The position numbers and the translations under genes were made by a program. Positions 47,987-57,589 of a stretch of DNA of 64,000 nucleotides are shown piece after piece. Source of the DNA: Clostridia bacterium (GTDB lineage Bacteria > Bacillota > Clostridia > Oscillospirales > Acutalibacteraceae); contig JAFUHX010000018.1 of NCBI GenBank assembly GCA_017474045.1, positions 30,110 to 94,109 on the forward strand. Direction: 5' to 3'. Positions within the stretch are counted from its first letter, which is position 1. Every line of letters begins with the position of its first letter. The notes under the pieces were generated by a model that did no database searches, was not told where the DNA came from, and saw nothing but the letters and a program-made list of their open reading frames with translations.

Positions 47987-50900
47987 TTAACACTTACCTC
48001 ACCGGAAATTATTTCTGAAATCAGGCGTTCCATGGTTGAAAACGGATTCATGTGGCTGCCTTCGCCCTGAGCTTTTTCAAAATAGTCATATATCAGTCTG
48101 TAACCGATACCGTATTCGTCAACAGCAGCCAACATACTTTCATGCATTCGCTCGGCAAACTTTGAATTGTTAAACTCTCTCATGGTTTTTATTTCAGTAT
48201 AAACTGCGTGACCTTCCAGAAGAATTTTAACAATTTCATCCTTTGTTTTTCCCGGAACAAGCTTTTTAAGATTTTTGGATCTTTTAAGCTTCTTAATGGG
48301 AAGATAATCATATTGCCAGGCGTGTGTCAGCTCATGAGCAGCCGTGCTTTGCATGGCAATTCTCGGGCCGCCTGCCTCAAGCCAAAGAATTCTTCCTGCA
48401 GGAGCATAGAAACCTAAAACCCTTGAATTGAAATCATTTCCGACCACACTTCTGATTTCATCGGCATCTTTAAAGCCGATTTTAATTCTTCGTTTGAACT
48501 TGATCTTATATGCTTCTTCAAAATGTCTGATGAGATCTTCACAAAGATGTTCAACCTGATCCTGCTCACTGATCTGATGCTCCGCGCATTGAGTACACAT
48601 TTTTCTTCCGTCGCCGAGCTTCTTAACAACCATTGTGTTTCTTCCGCAGAAAGAACAAGTGTTGGGAAGCTCAACTTCAACAGCCTCAACTGATTCGGCT
48701 TTTTCGCAGGAAAACTCACCGGTTATTTTAACAAGAACATCATGAAGCTCTTTCAGGTCAAAAATTTCAGGAATTTTATCTGAGCCAAAATGAAGATATG
48801 TTCCCTTTATTTTTTCCTGATCGCCGTTTTCTTCTCCGACAGCTTTTGAATCTGATGATTCGTCTTTTTTCAAATACCATTGAAGATATTCGCGAATCAT
48901 CATAAGAATCGTTTCTCTGTTGTTATAAAGAAGATTAACCATTCCGTATTCAACGCAGCTGAACTCAACAATATAGAAAGACTCATAGTTTTCTTTGGCT
49001 GAAGGTGTTTTTTGAGTAAAGGGAATCATGCTTCTGACGATGTTTTCAAAAACGCCTTCTGAGCCGTTAGCGATAACATTTTCAATATCAATGCTGTTGT
49101 TTCCTGTGGAAACTGCATATAAATTCTGCCATGTATCAGGGAAAAGAGTTTTGAATATTTCATTGAGAATATAGCAAAGTGCCAAAACCGCTTTGTCGGA
49201 ATTTTTTCCGAATGAGCTTTTTGAGAAGTTTACTTCAAGAATATTAGCTTCTTTTTCTTCTTCAATGCAGTTATCTCCAAGATCGTTTATAACAAACAAA
49301 CCATCGTTTAAAACATTGTTTCCGTTGTTACTTCTCCAATATGCAGGAACTTTTCTTTTAACCGTAGCTGTTGCAATATTAAAATCAATATATGTAACAT
49401 CAACACAAGGGTCAATAACCTTATAATCGCTGAATGAAAATTCTGAAATAGGATAGTAACTATAAACATAGTGATCATTGCATTGAGACGCATAGATTAT
49501 TCCGTCGGAAACAGAGTTAATGCGATATAAGTTTGCTCCGAAAACTATGTGTTGATCTCTGAGATAATAGTTGTTTAAGTTGCCCTTGAGAACGGGAATT
49601 TCATAATGCTGATTATTATTAATGCATAAAACTGCTTTTTTGTTTTTGGAAACTATCCGTTTATAAATGCTTTCTTCTTTCAACGTTACAAAGGCTTCTC
49701 TTATGAGAACATCCTCTTCTTTTGAATAGGTCTTTCTGGGCTTGAAATCAAAAGCATCAAAAATTCCGTAGTTTTCTTCTTTTTTCAAAACAGAAGACAA
49801 ACAAGCTTCAAGAACCTCTTCAGGTGTTTTAAAGCTCCAGCCGTACTCTCGGCTTTTCTTCATAATCTCGGTTTCAGTCATGCCTTTATCGTGAAGATCA
49901 ACCAGCATCACTGAAATATGGCTGGATTTCATGGCAAGACCTACCGGAACCAAAGCATCAAACTCGTTGTTTTTAAACAAAAAGCTTTCTTTTCTGATGT
50001 TATCAGCAAAATACTCTCTTAAAATATAGCTTGGTGAAACAACATGCATAATTGTTCCTTTTTTTCCGCCGTATTTCATCCAGCGCCATATAGCATTATA
50101 GAAATTATAGTCTGTGTCGTAAATGACAACAATTTTTATGTCGTCTTTTAAATAAATATCTGAATCGCCTTTTCTTATTACGCTGTTGATATCGGCATTT
50201 TTCTGCAGATATTTATTGACCTCCTGGGCATTCATTATCATTGCCTGATAATATGTTTCATAAGGTCTTGAATCTGAAGGCACAAGAACCACGCCAAAAA
50301 AGTCATATTTTGCGGCAACAAGAGCCAACGGCATGGCTACACCCATATAGGGCGTTCTTTCTTTGCCGATTCCCAGACGATATTGCATTTTGTGGTAGCT
50401 TTCTTCTTTCCACAGCATCAGGCTGGTTTCTTTGCAGCAATAGTCATTTTTAAACAGCTTCAGCTCTTTTTTTGTTGCGTTTTCCATTGCTGTTCTTACG
50501 CTGTCGTTATCAACATCGGTAACAAGAATATATTGAAGATTTTTTTCATTGGAATTTATTCCGTTGAAAAGTCTTTCAATACGAATCTCGTCCTGAGAGA
50601 ACAAAAACATTCCCGATGTTACAATTATACAGCTGAGGGTTTTTACAAATCCCCTTCGTTTTTCAAGAATCCGATATGAAACAAGGTCATCAAAGGAACA
50701 GATCAGTAAATTCATCGGACGGTCTTTATCTGCATCTTCAATAGTGCAAATATTCCAGATTGAGCCTATGCTGTTCAAGCGTTTCATGCTTTCATCAAAA
50801 GCGCCTTTAATTTTTTCAGCTTCGACGCTATCTTTACACAGCAACAAAACGGTTTTTCCCTGAGACATTATATAATTGAGGTATGCAGTAATATAAATTA

Positions 50901-51933
50901 ATATTTCGCCCTCAATTCTGTCACGGACGTTGATTGAATTACCGTTGAGAAGAGTGGCAACAGCGTCCTGATAGTTAATGGAATGTTCTGCCTTACATTC
51001 ATTAAGCTGATTGATTATTATTTTCAAAACATCGCTTTGAACACATTCGTCAATCTGTCTGTTTGAAAGGTCATTATAAAGATTATCTTCATTGTTAAAA
51101 ATGCCATCCACTTTTTCACAGGCGATAAGAACATCTGACTTTTCAAAAGTCTTTTCATAAATTTTAACAACCTGCTCTGTGTCAACTTCAAGCTCTCCGT
51201 TAATTCCGGTTGACGAATAGCTTCCTGCGCCATATTTAATTTCGCTGTCAAAGAAAAACTGAAGCTGCTGAACCAGAATAAAGCCCGCCATGGGAACCCA
51301 ATAAACCGCTTTTGAAAGCTGTCTGAGATTAAGATTCCACTGTTCTGAGCCCCAGCAAACAGAAACACTCAAAACGGCTATAACAGCAAAAAACAAAATT
51401 GCAAAAGTCCATTTTATTCCGTTTGACCAAAGACCTAATGAAAAGCCCTCGGGAGCTAAAGCTATTTTTTCTTCGTCTTCATCATATTTATAGAACTTTG
51501 AAACGATTTTATGAGGGATATAAAGGAGTATTTTTAAACCGAAATATTCCTCATCCTGAAGAAAATATGCCTGCTTATCTTTGAAAATTCCTTTGATAAG
51601 TCCCATGAGGAAGTTAACCAAAAGCAAAAAAGCCAAGTTGAGCCCAATTATTACTAAAAGCATATAAATTATTTCATAAGCTCTGTTTGGCAAAATATAG
51701 TTTAAAATATTAGCAACAAAAGGAATTTTGATTATTCTGTCAATAAGATTAAGTATTCCTGATGTTGTGTAATAATTAAACACAATCAGCTCAGCAGCAA
51801 TTACAGCCACAATATATCTGAAATGAAGATATCTTTGACTTTTTTCAAAAGCAAGCTTGCAAATCAGGCCGTCTAATATGAAAAATACAACACCGACAGC
51901 TATAAGAAATACTGCAAATAAAAGTAGTTTCAT
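47983..51933 (-). CDS. Membrane protein with degenerate helicase-like region, zinc finger and DA1-like metallopeptidase
   Basis: 1316 residues. Start ATG at 51933, 5 nt after GGAGG. About four to five membrane helices lie in the first 235 residues. Residues about 250-720 contain blocks in helicase-like order (GKTVLLLCKDSVEAEKIKGA, NLLICSFDDLVSYRI, LSCIIVTSGMFLFSQDEIRI, LQYILVTDVDNDSV) but no Walker A, so it is probably not an active helicase. Residues 1093-1116 form a CxxC-CxxC zinc finger (CSFCGRN, CTQCAEH). Residues 1125-1316 are a peptidase domain with HELTHAW (His1200, Glu1201, His1204) and EGHAVYTE (Glu1240). Zinc finger followed by HExxHAW and EG is the order in DA1-type peptidases. Coupled to the transglutaminase-like lipoprotein. 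Confidence 0.75.
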   Translation of the reverse strand: MKLLLFAVFLIAVGVVFFILDGLICKLAFEKSQRYLHFRYIVAVIAAELIVFNYYTTSGILNLIDRIIKIPFVANILNYILPNRAYEIIYMLLVIIGLNLAFLLLVNFLMGLIKGIFKDKQAYFLQDEEYFGLKILLYIPHKIVSKFYKYDEDEEKIALAPEGFSLGLWSNGIKWTFAILFFAVIAVLSVSVCWGSEQWNLNLRQLSKAVYWVPMAGFILVQQLQFFFDSEIKYGAGSYSSTGINGELEVDTEQVVKIYEKTFEKSDVLIACEKVDGIFNNEDNLYNDLSNRQIDECVQSDVLKIIINQLNECKAEHSINYQDAVATLLNGNSINVRDRIEGEILIYITAYLNYIMSQGKTVLLLCKDSVEAEKIKGAFDESMKRLNSIGSIWNICTIEDADKDRPMNLLICSFDDLVSYRILEKRRGFVKTLSCIIVTSGMFLFSQDEIRIERLFNGINSNEKNLQYILVTDVDNDSVRTAMENATKKELKLFKNDYCCKETSLMLWKEESYHKMQYRLGIGKERTPYMGVAMPLALVAAKYDFFGVVLVPSDSRPYETYYQAMIMNAQEVNKYLQKNADINSVIRKGDSDIYLKDDIKIVVIYDTDYNFYNAIWRWMKYGGKKGTIMHVVSPSYILREYFADNIRKESFLFKNNEFDALVPVGLAMKSSHISVMLVDLHDKGMTETEIMKKSREYGWSFKTPEEVLEACLSSVLKKEENYGIFDAFDFKPRKTYSKEEDVLIREAFVTLKEESIYKRIVSKNKKAVLCINNNQHYEIPVLKGNLNNYYLRDQHIVFGANLYRINSVSDGIIYASQCNDHYVYSYYPISEFSFSDYKVIDPCVDVTYIDFNIATATVKRKVPAYWRSNNGNNVLNDGLFVINDLGDNCIEEEKEANILEVNFSKSSFGKNSDKAVLALCYILNEIFKTLFPDTWQNLYAVSTGNNSIDIENVIANGSEGVFENIVRSMIPFTQKTPSAKENYESFYIVEFSCVEYGMVNLLYNNRETILMMIREYLQWYLKKDESSDSKAVGEENGDQEKIKGTYLHFGSDKIPEIFDLKELHDVLVKITGEFSCEKAESVEAVEVELPNTCSFCGRNTMVVKKLGDGRKMCTQCAEHQISEQDQVEHLCEDLIRHFEEAYKIKFKRRIKIGFKDADEIRSVVGNDFNSRVLGFYAPAGRILWLEAGGPRIAMQSTAAHELTHAWQYDYLPIKKLKRSKNLKKLVPGKTKDEIVKILLEGHAVYTEIKTMREFNNSKFAERMHESMLAAVDEYGIGYRLIYDYFEKAQGEGSHMNPFSTMERLISEIISGEVSVK

Positions 51934-51970
51934 TTTTTCCTCCAAACAGGATCTCTGTTAAAATAAAGAT

Positions 51971-53998
51971 TTAGCCTTGCGGCCAATATATATTGTAATC
52001 TGAAGGCTCTTTTGCATTGTTTTCGTCTAAAGAAAACAATGTTCCGATATTGATTTTTTTGACTCCGCCGGAAACACAGTCACAACAATATTTGATCAAT
52101 CCGTCAAAAGAGTCAACCTTTGATAACAAATCTTTAACAGCAATTTTATGCCACAAACGCTCTTGGGAAAGCATTGCGCTTTTTTCGTCTGCCTGATCAT
52201 ATAAATTATAATAAGTAGTGTAGCAATCTAAAAGATTGAGCGCGTTTATGTATGCGTTAAAATTCTTGGCTTTAAGCTTATATGAGATCATATATTTTTC
52301 TGTTCCTTCAGATATTTCCTCAACACATCTTTTGATTTTTTTCAAAAAGACCTGCCTCGGAATTATCCAGAACAATCCCGCCATGAAAAACGTTACCAAA
52401 ATATATGAAGCATACATAAGCAAGGACTTTCCGTCGTTAAAAACAAAAGGCTGCAAAGCTGTGTAGTGAACGGTTAAGCATATAACAACAAACAAAACCA
52501 AAGACATAAACCTTCCGAACTTAACAAAGGAAAGACATTTGATATATTTGCAAATTTCAGAATTCTTTTCTTCAATAATTTTTGCAAGATTAAGCTGATC
52601 CTGAAATCTCAAGGAAGGATTCATCTGAGGTCTTTTAAGTTCATCAAGATAAAAATCTTTTTTTCTTTTTAACTCAAGCTTTTCTTCCTTTTCTTTTTTA
52701 CCTGCAAAGAAAATCTCTTTTTCCAGGCTCATCATTTCTTTTTTTCGCTGTTCAACCCTTTGAGAATATTGCTGACTGAGTCTTCCTGCAAATTCTTCCA
52801 GAGAAAACTCAAGGTTTTTGATTAAGTTTTTAATATCGCCATAGGCCTTTTTCCAGCCTTCAGCTGCTTTTTCAACAGACAAAGAATTTTCAAGAAAATC
52901 ATTGAGAACCTTTTTAAGTTCATCCTTTTCTTCTTTCCTCTCTTCGCCTTCCTGCTCGTTGCCAACATTAAAAAACGCAAATTTTTCTTCTTCGTCTTTT
53001 ATTATTTCATCGCTTTCCTTTGGCGGAGAAGGCATTTCTGAGCTTGAGGGAACAGGAGCATCGGTTGTTTCAAGAGTCAGCGCAAGATTATTAAGCTTTT
53101 CTCTGAATTCAAAAAGCATGGTTGCATATTTGCGCTCAATTTCTTTTTCAGAAACAACACCTTTCCAGTTCTTAACACAACGCTGAGAAAGAGAAAGCTT
53201 GGCTCCTGAACCGCCATCATATTCAAAGCTGCTGTTTATATATTCAACAATGCGAAGCAAAGCCTCTGTGTTTCCGCGAGGATCATCCTGAAGATCTCTT
53301 TGAACAAATATTTCAAAAACCTGATAGTTTGAAAGAAGCTGTCCTAAAAAATTTGAAAATGCGGCAATAATATTCAGGTCACAAGACGCGTTATCCTGAA
53401 CATGTTCACGAATTTTATTTTGTTCAGCAATAAAACTGCGGATTAAATATTGAGTTGTTTCCTTCATCTGCGATTGCTTTTCGTTGAAAGCTTCTTCAAT
53501 TGCAGCAAGACAAGTCTTGCTGCAATTGATTCCCATGCTGCTAAAAAACAATTCAATATCTTTTTTCAGTCTCTCGCTGGAAAGATAGTCGTCAACCGCT
53601 TCCTCCTGGTGTGGCATATCTGTTTCATAAAGCATTATTAAGTTGAGCGCGCGGTCAGTTCTTCCGCTGACATCCATGCATATATTTTCATTTCTGAGCT
53701 CATAGCTGATCTGAACCAAGCGATAAAGAAGAGAATTCTCCCATGTTTCCTCTTGTCTCCATGCCTTTCTCATAGCAAAAACGAACTGATACTCTTTAAC
53801 ATGATAAGGAAATTTGTTAAGATACATCCTTATGTCTGAAACAGCATAGTTCAGGCTGTTTTCGCCGCAAGAAGCAGACGACTGAACATGATTGATTTTT
53901 ATCTTATCTTTATTATGGAGCTTGTAAAAAAACATATCATAGATATACATATTAAAGCACTGGTCAACATTAACCAGAAAGCGAAAACAGTTGTCCAT
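51971..53998 (-). CDS. Coiled-coil membrane protein of the tubulin/vWA operon, function unknown
   Basis: 675 residues, no recognised family. The first 280 residues are helical and soluble-looking. Acidic, Ser/Pro-rich linker (about 310-350). A long charged coiled coil (about 360-490, e.g. RVEQRKKEMMSLEKEIFFAG) follows. Two membrane helices (about 500-555) come next, then a helical C-terminal domain ending in YNIYWPQG. No signal peptide, so both large parts may be cytoplasmic around a hairpin anchor. It lies 20 bp after the tubulin-like gene and 37 bp before the DA1-like gene. It could link the tubulin-like polymer to the membrane, which is inference from position and layout. Confidence 0.7.
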   Translation of the reverse strand: MDNCFRFLVNVDQCFNMYIYDMFFYKLHNKDKIKINHVQSSASCGENSLNYAVSDIRMYLNKFPYHVKEYQFVFAMRKAWRQEETWENSLLYRLVQISYELRNENICMDVSGRTDRALNLIMLYETDMPHQEEAVDDYLSSERLKKDIELFFSSMGINCSKTCLAAIEEAFNEKQSQMKETTQYLIRSFIAEQNKIREHVQDNASCDLNIIAAFSNFLGQLLSNYQVFEIFVQRDLQDDPRGNTEALLRIVEYINSSFEYDGGSGAKLSLSQRCVKNWKGVVSEKEIERKYATMLFEFREKLNNLALTLETTDAPVPSSSEMPSPPKESDEIIKDEEEKFAFFNVGNEQEGEERKEEKDELKKVLNDFLENSLSVEKAAEGWKKAYGDIKNLIKNLEFSLEEFAGRLSQQYSQRVEQRKKEMMSLEKEIFFAGKKEKEEKLELKRKKDFYLDELKRPQMNPSLRFQDQLNLAKIIEEKNSEICKYIKCLSFVKFGRFMSLVLFVVICLTVHYTALQPFVFNDGKSLLMYASYILVTFFMAGLFWIIPRQVFLKKIKRCVEEISEGTEKYMISYKLKAKNFNAYINALNLLDCYTTYYNLYDQADEKSAMLSQERLWHKIAVKDLLSKVDSFDGLIKYCCDCVSGGVKKINIGTLFSLDENNAKEPSDYNIYWPQG

Positions 53999-54018
53999 GA
54001 ACCTTTAGTCCCCTTTGA

Positions 54019-57000
54019 TTAGTGATATCTTTGTTCAATAAGAGTTTCGTGAATTCTTCTGAGTTTTTCTTCACCTGCATCAAGGTCCTTGCCTTCTTTA
54101 ACCTTTTTGCCAACGCTGCTGTTTTCATAAATAGCATTAAGAATATCAACAGTTGCTTTGTTAACAAGGTTTGCGTGTCTGTCAAAGAGAATTGAAGTAA
54201 ATTCCCAGATTGCATAAATCAGACCTTCAAAGAGATGAGTATATTTTTCTTCTTTCATATAAACGCGCATTGAAAGAAGAATATCGTAAATATTCTTATC
54301 TCCCTCATCGACTCTTGACTGAGGCTGAATGAGGTCAACAACAAAATCCATTGACATAACTCTTGCAAACAATTCTTCGCCTGAAAGATAACCCTTTTCT
54401 TTTCTGAAATAAGACTGGGCATTTTCAAGAATTCGTTTCTTCATTCCGCGGTTGTAGTCGAGAGAATTGAAGAAATCAATATATCTTCCGCCGATTCGGT
54501 TTCCGCAAATCTTAACCGGCTTTGCCATTCCGCCGGTAATTTCATGCCATACCATAACTTCTTCACTTTCGCGAAGAGCAAAAGCATCATCATCTTTAAT
54601 GCAGAAAGCAAGGTCAAGTCCCATTGCATAAATAAAGGCCTTAAGCTTATTTTCAAGACTGAGCTTTCTTTCCTTCTCGGTAAGCTCGGGAATAAAGCCT
54701 TCTTCATGCCAGTTTCTGTTAAGATGGGGGTTAATTACGGTTTTAACTGCGTCTTCATCAAACATATCAGCTATAACACCATCAATATTTGAAATTCTTT
54801 CGCGATAATCTTCGGCATTTTGTGAATCAGGTCTGTATTTAATAAGATCATCAACTTCCAACAGATATTCTGTTTTCAAACAGATTATTTCGTTGGGTGA
54901 GAATTCCTCATTCATAAGAATCGTGGGTTTTTGGCTATCAACAGATTCGCCCACAACCGGGAAATATCTCTCAAGTGTCAGACCCACATCTGCCTTGCCG
55001 GCAGACTGCTCTGCACAGTCGGGATGAAGTGCAAGGAAAACGAGCTGTGCGCGGTTTTTAACTGCAGCTTCATCAATTGCAAGAAGGGGTGCAGCCATTA
55101 CCATAGCTTCATTAACCTTTTGGCTTGCATAAGCAGCGGCTTCTTTTGCAAATTCTTCAGGCATTGCCGTTGTTTCAGCAGTAATGCCTTTGACAAGCTC
55201 GAATTCTTTAATAAGAGCCTGCTTCGCAGTCAACTCAACAATACCGTCGCCATTTTTTGAAACATTGGTGTAAAGAGGCTCAAGAATTGCTGTGTTAAAA
55301 ATAGCCGAGAGAACCTTTTTGTTTTCTTCCTTCTTCATTCGTCTTTGCTGTTCGCTGGTTTCAAAGCCTGAAGAAGCATTGAGATCGCCAACCACAACAC
55401 CAAAAATCTTTTTGAAAATTTCGGTTTTAACTTCATCGGGAATTTTTTGCTCGTTTCTGTTGCTATATTCCATTGCCATTTTTCTGAAGGCAGTACTGGA
55501 GCAATAAACGCCGATCTGACCTAAGGGCGAAGTATAGTTTTCAAGGTTCTGAAGTCTCTTTTCGTTGGCTTCAATAGCTGAACTGAGAGTAGAAAAGAAG
55601 AGCTTATAGTTTTCAGCAAGAGCTTTAAATCTCTTGAGAAGAGTGGTGCAGATATTAATATATAAGCTTTCTCTCAGCCAATCTTCAATGTTATTAGACT
55701 GATTGTTAGCGGCATTGCTGAGAACACCGGCAAACTTTTTAATTTTTCCGGCATCAAGAGAAAGAAGCTTTGTGAAGGTTCCGCTTTTTTCTTTGAGCTT
55801 CTGAACAACCTGCATTGCAGAATCTCTTCCTGCTGTTGACTTATCAAAATCTTCATTGCGATATGTTGAAAGGTCAATACCTGAAAGCTCCTCCTGAGCA
55901 GTCTTGATTCGTTGGTTAAGAAGTCTGATAACATCATAACACAGGAAACGGGCTGTTACCGGATGAACCTTTGTTATCCATTTGAAAATGCAGTTTTCTG
56001 ACTCTGTTCGGCTGCCCATGCTTTCCCAGCTGACAGGGAAAACCTCATTGGCAACATAAGCTGACTTCGTTTTAACAAGATTCTTTGCAAGCTTTTCATA
56101 TTCAATCAAAGCATTTTCAATTCTTGTTACCTCAGTAGAAGCGTTTTCAAATTTTTCCATTTTCTTGAGATCAAGATTGCAGCTCTTTTTCTTCTCTTCG
56201 ACCTCGTCTGATTCGATTATTGCATTAATCTGTTCTTCAATTTTTTTGAAAAATCTCTTACCGATAGTCACTTCTTCGTGTTCTTCGGTTTTGAAGAAAG
56301 ATTCAGAATAAAGCTTGCCTAAGGTTCCGTTGTCGCCGCTGACTTCAATTCTGAAAATATCGCAGTAATTTTCAGCGTCAGAAGGAACAACAACAGTTCC
56401 GTCTGACTTCTGTCTTGATTGAGCGTCTGAAACAATAAGCTCACACTTTTTATCAATAAGAGTCCATTCTTTTTGAACAAGATCTTTTGCTGTTGAAAGA
56501 ACAACATATTCTTTAGCTGCTTCTTCAGGGAAAACAAGACTGCAAAGACCTGCGCTTGCATATCTGTTCATTCCGTTTCTCTTGATCTGGTCAAGAGTGA
56601 AATTATCTTCAACAGAAAGAGACTGGTTAACAACAGGAGTGAACAAAAGGGTGAAAAGTATTCTCGAGGCAAGGTTTTCAACAGTAGTAACATCTACATT
56701 GCCTAAGCCGCCGTTGGCGTTATTGCTTTCAATAAGATAAACATAGTTATAAGGAATCTCAGCGCTTGCAGTTTCAAGAACTCTTGCGTCAATTGCATCT
56801 TGCTCTGTTCTGATTGTCCAGTTTACTCTGTTTACAGTTCCGGTGGTATTTCCATAATAATCAAGCTTAAGCTTTTCTTTCAGCTCGCTATCCATCTGGG
56901 TCAAATAGAAAGCATTGAGCTCCTTAAGACAGGCATAGGCATTAACACCGACTGCTTTTCTGTTAGTATCTGAGCTCTGATGAGGTCTGGTGATGTCAGG

Positions 57001-57549
57001 GCCGAAAAACAATCCTCTTATAATGATGTTTTCAAGACCTGCAGTATTCTTCAGAAGATTTCTGATATAGAAGGGAATCTGAAGGAACATTCCGGCACCG
57101 GTTCCGCCGGTTATTGAGCCGCAAACAACAACAGCAAGAGTTTTGTTGTTTCCGTCGGGTCTGTAAGCTCTGATTCTGTTAATTTCGCTTTCAATGGGAG
57201 CAAAAAGATTTCTTTCTTCAGCCGCCAGAGCTGCGAGACGAGATAAGGTTCTGATCTGACCGGCACCTGTGCTCATACCTCTTTCGATCAGGAAGGGATG
57301 AACGGGGAACCATTCACGGAAATGAGGATAATTGCTGAGATAATCATGAACTTTTCTGTCGTCGCTGATTTTGATTGTCTGAAGACCGCGCGCCTTCATA
57401 ATGTTGATATCATTTGAATTGGTATCAACACCAATTGCTCCGACATAAGCTTTGTCTTCTTCGCTGAGAAGATCGTTTACACCGGCTGCAATAGCGCTTC
57501 CGATACCTCCGAGACCGATTAATAATGTGGGAATTCGATTCATAGCCAT
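54019..57549 (-). CDS. Large tubulin/FtsZ-like GTPase (Tubulin_2 type)
   Basis: 1176 residues. Start ATG at 57549 is 9 nt after AAAGGA. The N-terminal third is a tubulin-type GTPase: TLLIGLGGIGSAIAAG (11-26, nucleotide loop), AIGVDTNSND (38-47), GAGQIRTLSRLAALA, and VVVCGSITGGTGAGMFLQIP (141-160), the tubulin signature in the SGGTGAG variant. The remaining 800 residues are helical with coiled-coil stretches and unassigned. It resembles the large FtsZ/tubulin-like proteins found next to vWA proteins in bacterial operons and proposed to remodel membranes. It is second in a five-gene operon with 40 bp to the vWA gene. Polymerisation and cargo are unknown. Confidence 0.85.
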   Translation of the reverse strand: MAMNRIPTLLIGLGGIGSAIAAGVNDLLSEEDKAYVGAIGVDTNSNDINIMKARGLQTIKISDDRKVHDYLSNYPHFREWFPVHPFLIERGMSTGAGQIRTLSRLAALAAEERNLFAPIESEINRIRAYRPDGNNKTLAVVVCGSITGGTGAGMFLQIPFYIRNLLKNTAGLENIIIRGLFFGPDITRPHQSSDTNRKAVGVNAYACLKELNAFYLTQMDSELKEKLKLDYYGNTTGTVNRVNWTIRTEQDAIDARVLETASAEIPYNYVYLIESNNANGGLGNVDVTTVENLASRILFTLLFTPVVNQSLSVEDNFTLDQIKRNGMNRYASAGLCSLVFPEEAAKEYVVLSTAKDLVQKEWTLIDKKCELIVSDAQSRQKSDGTVVVPSDAENYCDIFRIEVSGDNGTLGKLYSESFFKTEEHEEVTIGKRFFKKIEEQINAIIESDEVEEKKKSCNLDLKKMEKFENASTEVTRIENALIEYEKLAKNLVKTKSAYVANEVFPVSWESMGSRTESENCIFKWITKVHPVTARFLCYDVIRLLNQRIKTAQEELSGIDLSTYRNEDFDKSTAGRDSAMQVVQKLKEKSGTFTKLLSLDAGKIKKFAGVLSNAANNQSNNIEDWLRESLYINICTTLLKRFKALAENYKLFFSTLSSAIEANEKRLQNLENYTSPLGQIGVYCSSTAFRKMAMEYSNRNEQKIPDEVKTEIFKKIFGVVVGDLNASSGFETSEQQRRMKKEENKKVLSAIFNTAILEPLYTNVSKNGDGIVELTAKQALIKEFELVKGITAETTAMPEEFAKEAAAYASQKVNEAMVMAAPLLAIDEAAVKNRAQLVFLALHPDCAEQSAGKADVGLTLERYFPVVGESVDSQKPTILMNEEFSPNEIICLKTEYLLEVDDLIKYRPDSQNAEDYRERISNIDGVIADMFDEDAVKTVINPHLNRNWHEEGFIPELTEKERKLSLENKLKAFIYAMGLDLAFCIKDDDAFALRESEEVMVWHEITGGMAKPVKICGNRIGGRYIDFFNSLDYNRGMKKRILENAQSYFRKEKGYLSGEELFARVMSMDFVVDLIQPQSRVDEGDKNIYDILLSMRVYMKEEKYTHLFEGLIYAIWEFTSILFDRHANLVNKATVDILNAIYENSSVGKKVKEGKDLDAGEEKLRRIHETLIEQRYH

Positions 57550-57589
57550 AACTGAAAATCCTTTCTTTTTCAATCTGATTATTTTTTAT

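Noticed and set aside
48000-51933. Calling the 1316-residue protein an active DNA/RNA helicase
   Set aside because: No Walker A lysine loop and the motif II position lacks DExx; only the order of blocks is suggestive.
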